Of a stretch of 64,000 nt of DNA, positions 45,890-56,714 are shown in pieces. The notes below the pieces were generated by a model. That model was not told the DNA's origin. It searched no databases and was given only the letters and a program-made list of their open reading frames with translations. This DNA comes from Adiantum capillus-veneris (lineage: Eukaryota; Streptophyta; Polypodiopsida; Polypodiales; Pteridaceae): NCBI GenBank assembly GCA_014529385.2, contig CM043969.1:15813446-15877445 (forward strand). Direction: 5' to 3'. Made by a program: the position numbers and the translations under genes. The first letter of the stretch is position 1; every line of letters begins with the position of its first letter.

Positions 45890-48046
45890 CTAGAATAGTT
45901 TTTTGCCAGGAGTTTTCCTGTCCCTAGGGGTTGGTGCTTTTGCAGTGGGCTCTTTTGTCCTGGGAGATTTTCTTGTGGGCTCTTTGGCGGGAGGGCTTGA
46001 GGGCTTCTTCCTCTTTCTCTTATCATCCATCTCTTCACTTGCCTTTTCCTGCTCACCACTCTCTTCTCCCTCTTCACTCCCCTTTTCCTCTTCTAGTTTT
46101 GCTTTCCCCTTTGCCTTTTCTAGCTTTGCTTTCCCCTTTGCCTCTTCTAGTTTTTCTTTCCCCTTTGCCTTTTCTAGTTTTGCTTTCCCCTTTGCCTTTT
46201 CTAGCTCTTCAGCATCATCATCTTTAAATACCTCTTGCAGTCGTCCATTTGCTTCAATCATATACTTGATAATCTTTGCTCTTGTCAACCATACATGGTT
46301 CTCACTATAGCACTCTCTGTTGATCTATACAAGGCAATAGAAAGCAAGTTTTAGGAACAATAAAATGAGAAAAAATACAGCTAGCAAATATGAAATATGC
46401 TATACTTCTATATTCTGATTGTCATTGCAGTATATGAAGTCCAAGAGGAGCTTGGCATTTGTCACTACCCTCCATCCACATGAAGGGCTTTCAGGCTGGA
46501 TTGGAACCTGCAACTCATTACATGTATTTATGAGAAAAAATATTTGAGGATAATCCATTGAAGTGAACAAAGCATAAAGAATTCCAACCTTCACAACTGA
46601 AAATTGGATTTCAGTCAGCATCTTTGGCATGGGTGGACAATTCTCCAGTGTCTCTATAAATCTTGTAGCAACACTGTCCAAAATTCTTTATTAAAAGTAT
46701 GTGCTTGAGGTTCTGCTTGTGGTTTACAAAATGTGTCTGCTACTATACTTACAATTTTGCTTGACCATGTACTCCAGCAAGAGAATTGACAAAGTAGCAT
46801 TTTCTTTTCACAATATCAATTGCAATTAAACTCCAATGTGAGCTATAAAAACAAGCCTCAGTTAGCCTTCTAACATGAATTAGTAAATTCTCTTCACAAG
46901 GTGTAGGTAGGAAACTTACCTCTCATGATAGGGAATCAAGAAAATTTCACAGATTTCCAAGTCCACATGAATCAACCACTTTGTGAGCTCTCTAATATTT
47001 GTCTCTGTCCTGAGAAAGTGGGAGATAGAAGGGTCTAAAAATTCCACCTTTTTTTGAAGTTCTGGCTCATATGTATGCATCATTAACTTGGTACAAGATA
47101 TTGTTATATAAAGAGTTCTTGCTATAAACAAAAATACATAGGAAAACAAAAGCAACCTGAGGCATGTGATAAGGAGTGGAGAATTGATCTCCTTGGTCCA
47201 GTCCTTGAGAATTTCCAAGGTCTCAGAGTCAAGTGAATTGTAATCCTCCCTAGGATCCTCCTCACTGAATAGAGCGACAACAAAACCAGTAGGATTGACA
47301 CTCCTCAAGAGGGGCACTAGTTGAGGTTCCAACAGGTCAAGCTCCTTTCTCTCTGCAATTTCCTTGTCTTCCTTTGCTCTCTTTTTCCTTTCCTTTTCCT
47401 CTTCTTTAGTAATATCAACTACTCCTACTTCAGGCTCCTTGGGCTTCCTCCATGGAGGAATGTTGAGAATATTAAAGGCCTTAATATCATGAATAGGGAC
47501 AGGCTCCAACATTCTTGAAAACCTGTATCTCAGCCTCCTGAGGGTGATCATGTCTTTGTCCATCAAAGTAACCCTATGGGCATGAGCTGCACAGATATAG
47601 GCATCTTGGAAAAGCTCAATCATAAAGTCCTCAGAAGCCTCTTGGATACATGCTAATGCAGTTCTAGTCCACCTCATGTCAATCTTGTACTCCTCTGCAA
47701 CTTGTCTGCATAGTCTTTGGAAGGGCAGTTTGGGAATTGCAAGATTGATGGCCTTTATGGCCTTCCTTATCTCTCTTAGACATTTGACCCCCTGCTTTAA
47801 CTTTCTCTTTGTAAGGAGAGGCTTAAGCTGCACTGGCTTGAAAGCTTTCCTCTGATGTGTAGTCTTTCTTTTGCTTGGTTGAGGGTCAGGTGTACTTGGT
47901 TTAGGGTCCTTCCTCTGAGATGTGCTCTCCTTTGGTTTTGAAGTACCAGCTAAAGCTTTGCTAGGCTTAGCTTCTTCTTCATCTTCGGATAGAGGCTTAT
48001 CAACCGGCTTATCAACCTTCCTTGCAGTCTTCTTGGTCCTTGCCAT
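45890..48046 (-). CDS. Histone H3/CENH3-like protein fused to a Ulp1-type cysteine protease
   Basis: Five exons (48046-46920, 46842-46753, 46673-46589, 46507-46406, 46324-45890) join in phase to 612 residues. The start is the Met giving MARTKKTARK, nearly the H3 tail. A long Lys/Ser/Pro tail leads to a histone fold at about 89-176 (LREIRKAIKAI, LPFQRLCRQVAEEYKIDMRW, IQEASEDFMIELFQDA, HAHRVTLMDKD). RWT and RVTLM recall CENH3. A charged linker follows, then a C48/Ulp1 domain: His378 (SSHWSLIAID), Asn395 where the catalytic Asp is expected, Gln438 and Cys444 (VPIQPESPSCG). The C-terminus has KAKLEEAKGK-like repeats and a basic tail. A hydrophobic stretch near residue 300 may be an unrecognised intron. 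The N-terminal part could bind or mimic nucleosomes; the protease part could remove SUMO or ubiquitin-like tags. Confidence 0.85.
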
Positions 48047-49436
48047 CTTCAAAAGGGATTTCCGTACATAGTGGAACACAACAAACATTAGTAAAAAAAG
48101 TAAACGATGTATATTTAGTGGCACACATTTCCGTACATAGTGGAACACATTGCTGTGACACCCCGTAGGCGAAATCACAAAGGGACCAATGTCCTCACAT
48201 TAACGGTGGTCGCGCACGGCGTGATGGACCATTACAAAATATGGTGACACTTCGTACGCGAAATTGCGAAAGTAGCACAGTCTTTCCACTTACCAAATTC
48301 GCGCACGGGGTGACGGGAGTCCCAAGAGTTGATAACCTCTTAAACATCTTGAGACACATGTTGTACGCATGGTGAAAATAATGGCACATATGAGGTACAC
48401 ATCGTAAACATGATCACATATGTGGACATAGTGGGCCACATTGACTTGACAAAAGCAATGACAAAATGTTCTTCAAAATGTATATTTAGTGGCACACATT
48501 TTCGTACATAGTGGAACACATTGCGATGACACCCCGTACGCGAAATCACAAAGGGACCAAAGTCCTAACACTAACGGTGATCGCGCATGATGTGACGGAG
48601 CATTACACAGATACGGTGACACTTCGTACGCGAAATTTCAAAGGGAGCAAAGTCCTCCCACTTACCAAATTCGCGCACAGGGTGACGGGAAAACCAAGCG
48701 GTGAAAACCTCTTGCGGTACACATTAAGGTACACATCGTAAACATGATCACATATGTGGACATAGTAGAACACATTGCTTTGAAACTCGGTACGCGAAAT
48801 GATAAAAGAGGCAAAGTCTTCTCACTTACGAATATCGCGCACGGTGTACGCTCAAAGCGCTCGAAATTTTGGGTTGTGGAACTCCTTCAAAACCTTATTC
48901 AAAATGAGCTTAGTTTGGGCTTTAAGGATGTTTATATAGGGTGCATGGTGCAAGTCCCTAGGCGCCTAAAAACTAGCCGTTGGACCAAACTTTGAGGCGG
49001 CAACGGATTTGCACACTTCTCGAGGCGGCATTTTTGCCCATAAAAGGAACCTACCCAACCCGTTGATTCGCTTATTGTCATTCACGAATTTAAGCCTCCA
49101 ACCCTCCAAGCGACACACCGCGACACCCGTGCGCGATTTTGGTGGACGTCAACCTCTTCCTAGCAATAGGAAAACGTGTACCAAGTGTCACATTGTGCGC
49201 GTTGTTAGTGAGTGACGAGTTTCTCTTAACTTCTCAAAGTTCGCATAGCAAGTGACAAACATAGCATGTCACAATTTTATGTAATTCTTTTTTGCTTGCG
49301 CTTAATTTGTGCTCCTAATTTGCTTGACATTTTTATGCTTTTAATTTTTTTGTAGACTTGATATAAAGAAGGGTGGTTAATGTCTCGATAGACTTCTCTT
49401 TTCTCTTTTTCAGCTTAGCATTTGTGGATTGTCATA
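48047..49436. promoter_or_regulatory. Divergent promoter region with repeated CG-rich motifs
   Basis: The 1.39 kb between the histone-protease gene (minus) and gene B (plus) contains a unit of about 370 bases repeated at about 48115 and 48487, plus a partial third. CGTACGCGAAAT or a close variant occurs at 48164, 48253, 48535, 48625 and 48790. (A/G)(A/T)TCGCGCA(C/T)-type motifs alternate with it (for example near 48297, 48579, 48668 and 48832). The TTCGCGC core resembles E2F sites of S-phase genes. That role is inference. Confidence 0.6.
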
Positions 49437-50744
49437 ATGGATACAGAGGATATTCAAGAGACCGCTGATGATAGGCTGATGTCTTTTCTTTACAAAGTTA
49501 ATGAACTTACAAGATTTCAAAGTGCCAAACAGATTTTTAATGCTGCCTTTGATCTTCAAGCAATTGTGGATGGCTTCTCTACACAAATTAGTGACTTGAA
49601 AGAGATATATACAGAATTGATCAGAGATCACAGGCTTGACAATCTTGTTCATTTTGTTGATATATGCAAATCAGGTAGCTTGTCAAGGACAGGTATTGCA
49701 AAGAAGTGGTCAAGCCTTCATCCAGACTGGCAAAAGATCATAAAGCCTTGCAAATTTCATGGTAATATGCATTGCCAGTTGGTAGATTATGACCTTGGAC
49801 TTATCATTTTCTTCAGTGTACTCCCAACACCAGAGGGCAAAGAGATTCCAAAGCAGATTTCCCAGGCTGAGGAGGACCAGGAGAAAGAGGAGATAGAGAT
49901 GGAGTTCCATGAAGAGGAAGAGAAGCTACAAAGCACTGAGATGCTGGACATTGCAAAATTTAAAGCAGAAAACATCACTAAAGTGGAGAATGTTGACATT
50001 GAGGATGAAGATGTTGATCCTTTGCATTGCACAGCAACATTTCCCACATACAAAGTTAACAAAAAGGAATATGTTTTGCTGAATGAGCAACAGGGTGTAC
50101 CTTCTGAAGAGGAGTTCAATGAGATCCAGAAAAGGCTCAAAATAGAGCATATGGGAGAGGAAAAGACCAGAGATTATGAAGTAAGGCCAACTAGATCCAT
50201 TGATATATGGGAACCTGCCTTGTTTGAGGAGGATGAGTCTCCTAAGGTATGTTAATGACCATTTTGCCCTGTCTTATTAATGTGCTGAACAATTAACCAA
50301 GACATATTTTTGCAGATTGAAATACTGGACACAGACAAATTCCTTGGCAGGGGGAAGGGTTCCAGACCCTTAGATTTAGGAAGGAACCAGAGCTTGGGAC
50401 ACTTTATTGGGAAGCTCAACAAAGAGACTGTAATTATATTCCATAACAAGTTTACAAGAGAACCATTGCTGCCAATGCTTGCAATTAAAGCACTTACAAA
50501 GGTTGTTGGTTCATATCAGCTTCCTCCAGGGTTAGAGAAGTTAATATTGGTGGAAAAGGAGGAAGCCATCAGAATTTTTGGATTCTTCCCTGGCCTTACT
50601 GGTTCTAGAGCTGGTTATTTTGCAACAATGGCATCCTATGTGCTTGCCCACTCTGGGGACCTCAAGAGACAAATGATAGGCTACAATAAGCAGAAGTTTC
50701 TGAAGTTTAGGGGTGAAGTTGATGTACCTTCATCAAAAGACTGA
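49437..50744 (+). CDS. Transposon gene B, two exons, unknown function (412 aa)
   Basis: Exon 1 is 49437-50246 (ends CCTAAG|GTATGT) and exon 2 is 50316-50744 (after TTTTTGCAG). Both are multiples of three and the frame is open. The ATG at 49437 (MDTEDIQETADDRL) is preferred to the upstream TTG at 49422, which follows a possible acceptor. Residues about 90-115 (SLSRTGIAKKWSSLHPDW) look helical. A very acidic Glu-rich middle follows, then a compact C-terminal domain (GHFIGKLNKETVIIFHNKF, FGFFPGLTGSRAGYFATMAS). I recognise no family. It has no stops, so it is better preserved than gene A. It is convergent with the transposase gene, only 6 bases from its stop. Confidence 0.75.
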
Positions 50745-50750
50745 CTTTGC

Positions 50751-53525
50751 TCATACCTGTACTTTGGCCCACTTTCTACCTTGTCTCTCTCTTGTAGCTA
50801 GCCATTGTAAGAATTTTTCATTTGCAGATGAACTATTATATGAATTTTGTCTTTTCTGCTTGTTCCTGTGTAAGGCATTTGCTAAATCTGAGTTCAGTAA
50901 TGCTTTCTTTGTCATTTTTGATCTGGTTCTATGCCATATTTGTCTATAGAACCATTGGAAAACCTCAAGCAAGCTGTTTGCCTTCACTGCACCTCCTCCA
51001 TGTCTTGTATGCTTGAAAAACTTGGTTCTTGCTTGATAATGGGATTTCTCCATGCCTTGTGTAGACCATATGGACAGGGAGCCCCATCTCTTTACAAACC
51101 AGGGAGTGTGATTGTAAATTATATGCTGGCAAAGTAAAAGTGTGTCAATAATTAGTAAGTATGAGATTAATCATATGCTTCCAAACTAAAAGTATGTACA
51201 TATTAAAAAGGAATAAAAAAATTACCATGTAATGTGTGAATTCCTGATCCCAAGCATCTTTCATTGCACTTCTGAAGTTATTGAGCACTTTCTTGAAATT
51301 TGGCATATCATTTTTTCCCCAGGATGTCTTATCACAGTAGGAAAATACTTTGTCTAGTGATTCCCATACCTCTGCCTTTTTGTTTCTTGATGTACCTTCA
51401 AGACCATGATCTTTGATGGCATTGTGGAGAGCTTTCCACTGGTTATACTTCACATTGGATGAACCCTTCTTGGCATTTACCTTTCCTAGTTTGCCATGAA
51501 ACCCTAGGAAAGCTCTGGCCTTCACACCACCAACAGATACCTTTCTAGGCACATTGTTTCCATTTGAAGACCTCTTCAGGTCTGTTTCAATCTTAACCTT
51601 ACCACTGTGAAGGCCAATTTCTGATAAAACCGTTTCAATACATTTGATTGCAGCATCTCTAGCTGCTTTTGGCTGTAACTTCCAAGCAAACCCCACATAG
51701 AGATGTACAATTTTCTCCACAATTCTGCAAAGAGCATGCAGAGTGCATATGTGGACATTAGCAAGTGGAATATTTAAAACTGCTTTGAAGTTTGGATCTT
51801 GAGTATGCCTATTGGGTGCTTTGTTCCAATTTGCAGGATTACATTCTTTTGCTGATGCCATACAATACAGACAAGGGCTCTTTGCCATAGCTCCTTTGGA
51901 GACATTGTACATACATTTAAGGGTTTTAAGGTCTCCTCCCATGTGCCATTCCACCCTGTAACTTCCAAACCCTTCAACTTCAAGCTCTTCCCCTAATTCT
52001 TGTGCATTAATGACTTCGGGTATTGTTGTTTGATGGAAAACCCAATCCAGAACATCAAAGTCTTCACTCTCTACTTCAAAAGCACCTAGCCACCAGACAT
52101 TCTTCTCCGATTGCACGCTGAAGTACTTGGTATCCTTCGGTTTCAATGCTCTGTTCATTAAAGTTATGGAAATCCTCTCAATTTTTCTGTTCTTAACAAT
52201 CTCACATTCATCAAGCTTTATCACAAAACTGACAACACCATTTGCTTCTGTATGCTCCAGCTCATAGAATCTGATCATTTCCTTTTGAAGTGTCTTCAAG
52301 TCAAGGAAAATATTATTGAACTCGTCAAATTGAAGATCCCTCTTTTTACCATGATAGGTACCATGAATGTGGTGAGGCTCACCCAACATCTCCATTATCC
52401 TCTCATTGATCTTTTTCCTTGCCTGCTGCACAATGGATGGCTTTGGAAGCAAAGAGGACCTGACCTTACATTTCTTTAACCTTGACTTCATATTTCTGAA
52501 CAGCTTGCTATAACCATCTCTGCTAATGCCTACCTTATCCATAGTATATTGCACATCCTCCTTGTCCAAGCAAGAGCTCTGCAAAAATCCCTCAATGCAC
52601 TGCTCCTTTGCCTTTTTAAACTTCTTCTCTGTGAAAATCTTTTTGGCAACCTTGAGAGGTAAAACATCACAATAATGTTTAGCTGCCATTTCCATGTTTG
52701 ATGCAGAGTTTGGTTGTAGCAAAGTCTAAATCAAAAGGTACAAAATTAACTGATTATTGTCCAAATGACACCAACAAAACAAACAAACTAAATTAAAGTT
52801 AACTGAATATTAATCATTTAATAAAGGACAATAGCATAATAACAATAACATAAGCAGAATCACAATACAACTTAACAAAAAGATTAACAACCTAACATAA
52901 CAACCTAACAAAAAGATTAACAACCTAACATAAGCAGAATCATATAAAATAAGCATAACAACCTAACAAAAAGATTAACAACCTAACATAAGCAGAATCA
53001 TATAAAATAACAATACCTTGCTGCTCTGATTCTCCTGTTGCAACCTCCTCCACCACGTCTCAAGGCTTCAATGTTCTTTAACTTCTTTTCTCTTTGTCTG
53101 TTTCCTAACATTGTATTCTTGCTTCTAGCTTGTTTGAGCTGAGGTTGTAGCTTTTCATTGCTCTCTTTACATTCCTCAAGTTGTTGTTTAAGAGTATTTA
53201 TCATTTGTTTGGTCAAATGATCTTCTAACTTAGGAATATCTCTCTCTGCCGCAAGACTCTGTGTATAACCCAACAACCCTCTTTGACCATCACCCACAAA
53301 TTTTATCAAAGATGAACAATTTGAGAATGGGGGAGTGCTCTTTGTCATTGGGTCCACTGGATACAATCTTCCATCAGTCCAGAGATCAATGTGATTTTTT
53401 TGATCTTGCCGCATTGCTTCAAATATGGACGAGGACACCTCTGCACATTTGTTTCTCTTGCGCACTGGACAATATTCTTCATTTAGCTCAATGTGTAGAT
53501 GGTATAAGCTTCTTTTCTTCCTCAT
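50751..53525 (-). CDS. DDE-type transposase, RAG/Transib/CMC-like (three exons)
   Basis: Exons at 53525-53027, 52725-51226 and 51125-50751 give about 790 residues. Exons 2 and 3 join in frame. The exon 1-2 junction is out of phase by one base, so a single-base deletion near 53050 is likely. Exon 1 has a coiled coil (LKQQLEECKESNEKLQPQLKQ). Exon 2 holds candidate catalytic Asp171 (VIKLDECE) and Asp264 (HMGGDLKTLK), then Cys284-x2-Cys287 and His324-x4-His329, the zinc signature of RAG1, Transib and CMC transposases. Exon 3 (VKRWGSLSIWSTQGMEKSH) supplies the likely catalytic Glu. Residue numbers count from the Leu codon at 52722. The product would cut and join the element ends in the nucleus. 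Confidence 0.75.
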
Positions 53526-53556
53526 GAAAGTCTGTTAACAGTATTTGTTAGAGATA

Positions 53557-53846
53557 GTACTTGTTGAGCCAGCAGAGGATCGCACCCACATTTTTGCTCA
53601 CACCCATCATTTTGTAACCATTGATTGTAATAAATGTCTTTCCGACATTAATTTTGATTTGAGCCATTCATTAAGTAACGGGACTCAATTGAGTTTCCAG
53701 CTTGTAATCCCGAAGTAATTTCACCTGTTGATGTAAATAATTAGAGATGTTCTCACCTCCAAGGCTGAGGTATATAAGCCAAAGTTTTGTAACCTAAAAG
53801 GGATTCAATTAATCAAAGTGAGTTTTTTGGAGCGCCGTGACTGTGT

Positions 53847-53893
<47 letters not shown>

Positions 53894-54521
53894 TTATCTT
53901 CTTGCTACGCGAGCTACGGGGCCGCCATTGGAGAAGCGACACCGCCATTGTGTTAGCAACGGTGAGAGCTACGCACAGATACCAAGAGTGCGCGCTATCG
54001 GCTTCTACGTGTGGTAAGTTCCTACGAGCTTCGGTGTGAGTTTTCTTCCAACTCGTGTGTCGGAATAGAGCGTGCAGCATATCTATAGAACACAACGAGT
54101 AGAGCTACACATTAGTACCATCGGGGACAAGTTTCGGTCACCTGTATTTTTCGGCCTGTCTTCATACGCGTTTGCCGCACGGAGTGGTTATAGGTTGATT
54201 TTGCAGTTCAAGTCTTTAGGGTGTTGTTCTTACCTAGTGTATAGACTTCCCCTTGAGTTTGAGATCGATTCAATGATTCTAGATCCTGTTTCGTATAGCA
54301 TTCGTTCGTAGTACGGATTTCAGTCACTTGCGTATTTTAGAACTTAGATTTGATTTCCTTAGTAGTGATTGTCATTAGAAGGTCGAGTAGGTGATTTGAC
54401 ACCCACCTAGTTGTTTCCATGCGCCTGTGGGTCAAGCTCCGTCCTCGTCTGACAAATTCTGTTGTTGGTTGAGTTCTCGCTATTTAGCTTCCGCTAGCGG
54501 CGTAACCGCCTTAACAGTACT
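53557..54521 (+). mobile_element. Solo LTR of the giant Gypsy family
   Basis: A 955-bp LTR (53562-54516) is flanked by GTACT on both sides (53557-53561 and 54517-54521) and has no internal region. It arose by insertion and LTR-LTR recombination inside the DNA transposon, about 35 bases upstream of the transposase ATG. An (AG)n run of about 45 bases lies at 53848-53891. Confidence 0.95.
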
Positions 54522-54782
54522 ATAAGAAAAAGCTGTGCAGATACGAGGAAGAAGACGACACAGAAAAGGTTTGTTTCAGCTTTTGGAAATTTTGAATTTT
54601 GGGCCAGAACTGACCTTTTCGTTAGTTTTGGAGGGAGTATTTTTTAGAATACGAAAGATCCTAGAAAGATTTGACAATGACATGTTTCGGTGGAGGTAAA
54701 AAGGACGCAAACTCACCTTTTTACAAACATTTCACTATTTTTAAAATAAAGTATATATTCTCTCTCTACATATTCTTACAGG
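54522..54782. other. Right subterminal region of the DNA transposon
   Basis: Non-coding. It probably contains the promoter and first untranslated exon of the minus-strand transposase gene, now separated from its ATG by the solo LTR. Confidence 0.5.
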
Positions 54783-54813
54783 GCACAAAAGTGACCTCAA
54801 AATTCCCCTAATG
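54783..54813 (-). repeat. Right terminal inverted repeat
   Basis: It ends CCTCAAAATTCCCCTAATG, the reverse complement of the left end, and is followed directly by ATTCATGG of the integrase gene. Confidence 0.9.
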
Positions 54814-56029
54814 ATTCATGGTAATCCATAGGAAATCAGCCCCGTATCATCCACAAGCAAACGGACAAGCTGAAGCAACAAACAAAACCATATGCACGGT
54901 CCTTACGAAGATTGTATCTGAGTCGAGAACTAACTGGGACCAGAAGTTGCATTCAACATTATGGGCATATAGGGTAGCATATAAAACATCAATAGGAACG
55001 ACCCCATATAACATGTTTTTTGGGCTAAATGCTATCTTACCAATAGAATTCTTGATTTCAACCTTAAGGGTGGCTAAGGATCTAGACTGGATAGGGCACG
55101 AGCTTTCTGATAGAAAAGATGACCTGGAAAAGCTAGACGAGCTTCGCCTAAAAGCAGTAGCTTCTATCTACGCTCAAAAAAGGCGACAAAAGGAATTTTT
55201 TGATAAGCATGTGCGGACTAAAGAGTTTAAGGTTGGGGACTATGTCCTAGTTTACACTCTGAAACAGCATGCTAAGAAGCTTAAAAAGCAAGGGATGGGA
55301 CCTCTGGTGATTAAAGATCTATCACCAAGTGAAGCCGTCAAGCTTGCTACATTAAACGGAGAAGAAATGCCCAATTGGATTAGTGGATGCAGAGTGAAAA
55401 AGTATCTTTTGCCGCTAACCCAAGACATGCTTCTCAAAATACATCAAGAAAAGCTGTGTGTCCAAAAAAAGAAAATGATTTTGGAGGAAGCGCAAGCCGA
55501 GGCGAAGGAAAGAATGGAGAAAAGAAGACTACTACGTCAGAAACAGCGCAATGAAGGAGCAATACGAATAAACGCAGTCAGTATAACAGAAATGGATAAT
55601 GACAAAGAAGAACCCATCATTGAATGCAAAGTAGGAACCAACCAAATCAAAGCCAGAGCACTATTGGATTCAGGAGCTCAAACTAACCTACTTTCACTCA
55701 GTTTGTATAGACAATTGACAAATGACACTAAACTACAAACTGCCAAGCAAGAGTTAAAGAGTTACTCTGAGAATTCAATCAAAACTGTCGGATGCACAGT
55801 TTTACATATACAAATTAACCAGTATGTGTATCCTCATATGTTTTACGTGGTTGAAGACCAAGCTACACAACATCCATTATTGCTAGGACAACCATGGCAG
55901 AAGCAATACAATGCAATGATTGACTGGAGTTCTAAATCAGTGCTTATCAAATACGAAGGTGAAAGTCAATCAGTTAAGTTCACCAAAGGATCAGAGAACT
56001 CCAAAGGAAGAATCCAAGAACAAAGGTAA
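54814..56029 (+). CDS. pol: pol part 3: integrase end and a second retropepsin
   Basis: It resumes the integrase exactly in phase with 43770. The core ends with the catalytic Glu (YHPQANGQAEATNK), then the GYDTTPY-like segment (SIGTTPYNMFFGL) and the C-terminal domain (FKVGDYVLVYTLKQHAKKL). After a basic linker (about residues 215-260 from the Met at 54818) comes a complete retropepsin-like domain with ALLDSGAQTNLLS (Asp284) and HPLLLGQPW at about residues 260-380. This is additional to the protease before RT and differs strongly from it, so it is not a recent duplication. Its job is unknown; it might process the C-terminal or 3' ORF products. Confidence 0.88.
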
Positions 56030-56714
56030 ACAACAACCAGAGAAAAAGAAGAAGCATTGACAACCAAAAGTTTCTATACAACTGGATTGCTCTTCGACGA
56101 GGAATTCTCAACAGTGGATAAGGAAGACAAGCAATAATATAACAGCTCAACCTTGGGAAAAAACGGAGTCAAAGTTGGTATGGAGACCAAAAAAGGTTGT
56201 GCCAGAGAACACAAAGGTGGAAAACAGAGTCTTCAATACTAGACAACAGAGTGATTCCAGACAATCAAGGACAGTGAAACAGATCTGGATTCCAAAGAAG
56301 TTCATGACGGCACAAAGCTATAGCAAGCAAATTTGGATCCCAAAGAATTGTAAACAGGAACTCCCTTCAGTACAATCAACGGAAACTCCTAGGTATTTCA
56401 AGTCGAGGAAATCAACACAAAGAACAAAGCAGGTTTGGGTCGCAAAGAGTTTGGGGCAAGCACAAGTGAAGCGGAAGCAGATTTGGATTGTAAAAAAGAA
56501 CAACAAAGTGAAGAAGAATCCATCTACTGATTCTACTACCGAAGTGCCAAAACCAATCCAAAACCCGACCACCAATCCTTCAATCAAACAAAGAGCAGCT
56601 TTATTGGAAAGACTGTTGTATCATCGCTCTACAATTGCATTGGGAACTTATGACCAAAACAACTACAATGCTTCGCCCACAGACACTTCATAGTCATCCG
56701 GGAGGACTCAGACT
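56030..56714 (+). pseudogene. C-terminal tail with five KQIWIPKK-type repeats
   Basis: An ORF at 56175-56693, in another frame than the preceding one, holds VWRPKK, IWIPKK, IWIPKN, VWVAKS and IWIVKK, each preceded by Lys-Gln in the last four and spaced 17-30 residues. It ends in a Thr/Asn/Pro-rich segment. Stops and a frame change at 56029-56170 separate it from the polyprotein. Similar motifs occur at 13270-13400. It may be the polyprotein tail; its function is unknown. Confidence 0.55.

Larger units (their letters stand above)
43771..54813. mobile_element. 11.0-kb DNA transposon carrying histone-protease and transposase genes
   Basis: The ends are inverted repeats: CATTAGGGGAATTTTGAGG at 43771 and its reverse complement ending at 54813. 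Similarity extends over about 31 bases (to TTTTGTGCC) with one mismatch, plus a nearby TGTAGAGAGAG in both arms. It holds four multi-exon genes and a solo LTR (960 bases with duplication), so the original size is about 10.08 kb. The flanks (…GATGA and ATTC…) close exactly into the integrase reading frame, leaving no target duplication. The superfamily is unclear: the transposase looks RAG/Transib/CMC-like, but the termini and missing duplication are atypical. Confidence 0.88.

Noticed and set aside
45903-46310. A 135-codon plus-strand ORF rich in Ser/Phe
   Set aside because: It is the antisense of the Lys/Glu repeat tail of the H3-Ulp1 gene.
47050-47155. A sixth intron in exon 1 of the H3-Ulp1 gene
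   Set aside because: The translated stretch is hydrophobic and intron-like, but no GT-AG pair I tried preserves the frame, so it was left as coding and flagged.
43771-54813. Polinton/Maverick or virus-like element
   Set aside because: The size and protease suggested it, but there is no PolB, retroviral-type integrase, ATPase or capsid gene, and no 6-bp duplication. The protease is Ulp1-like and fused to a histone fold.
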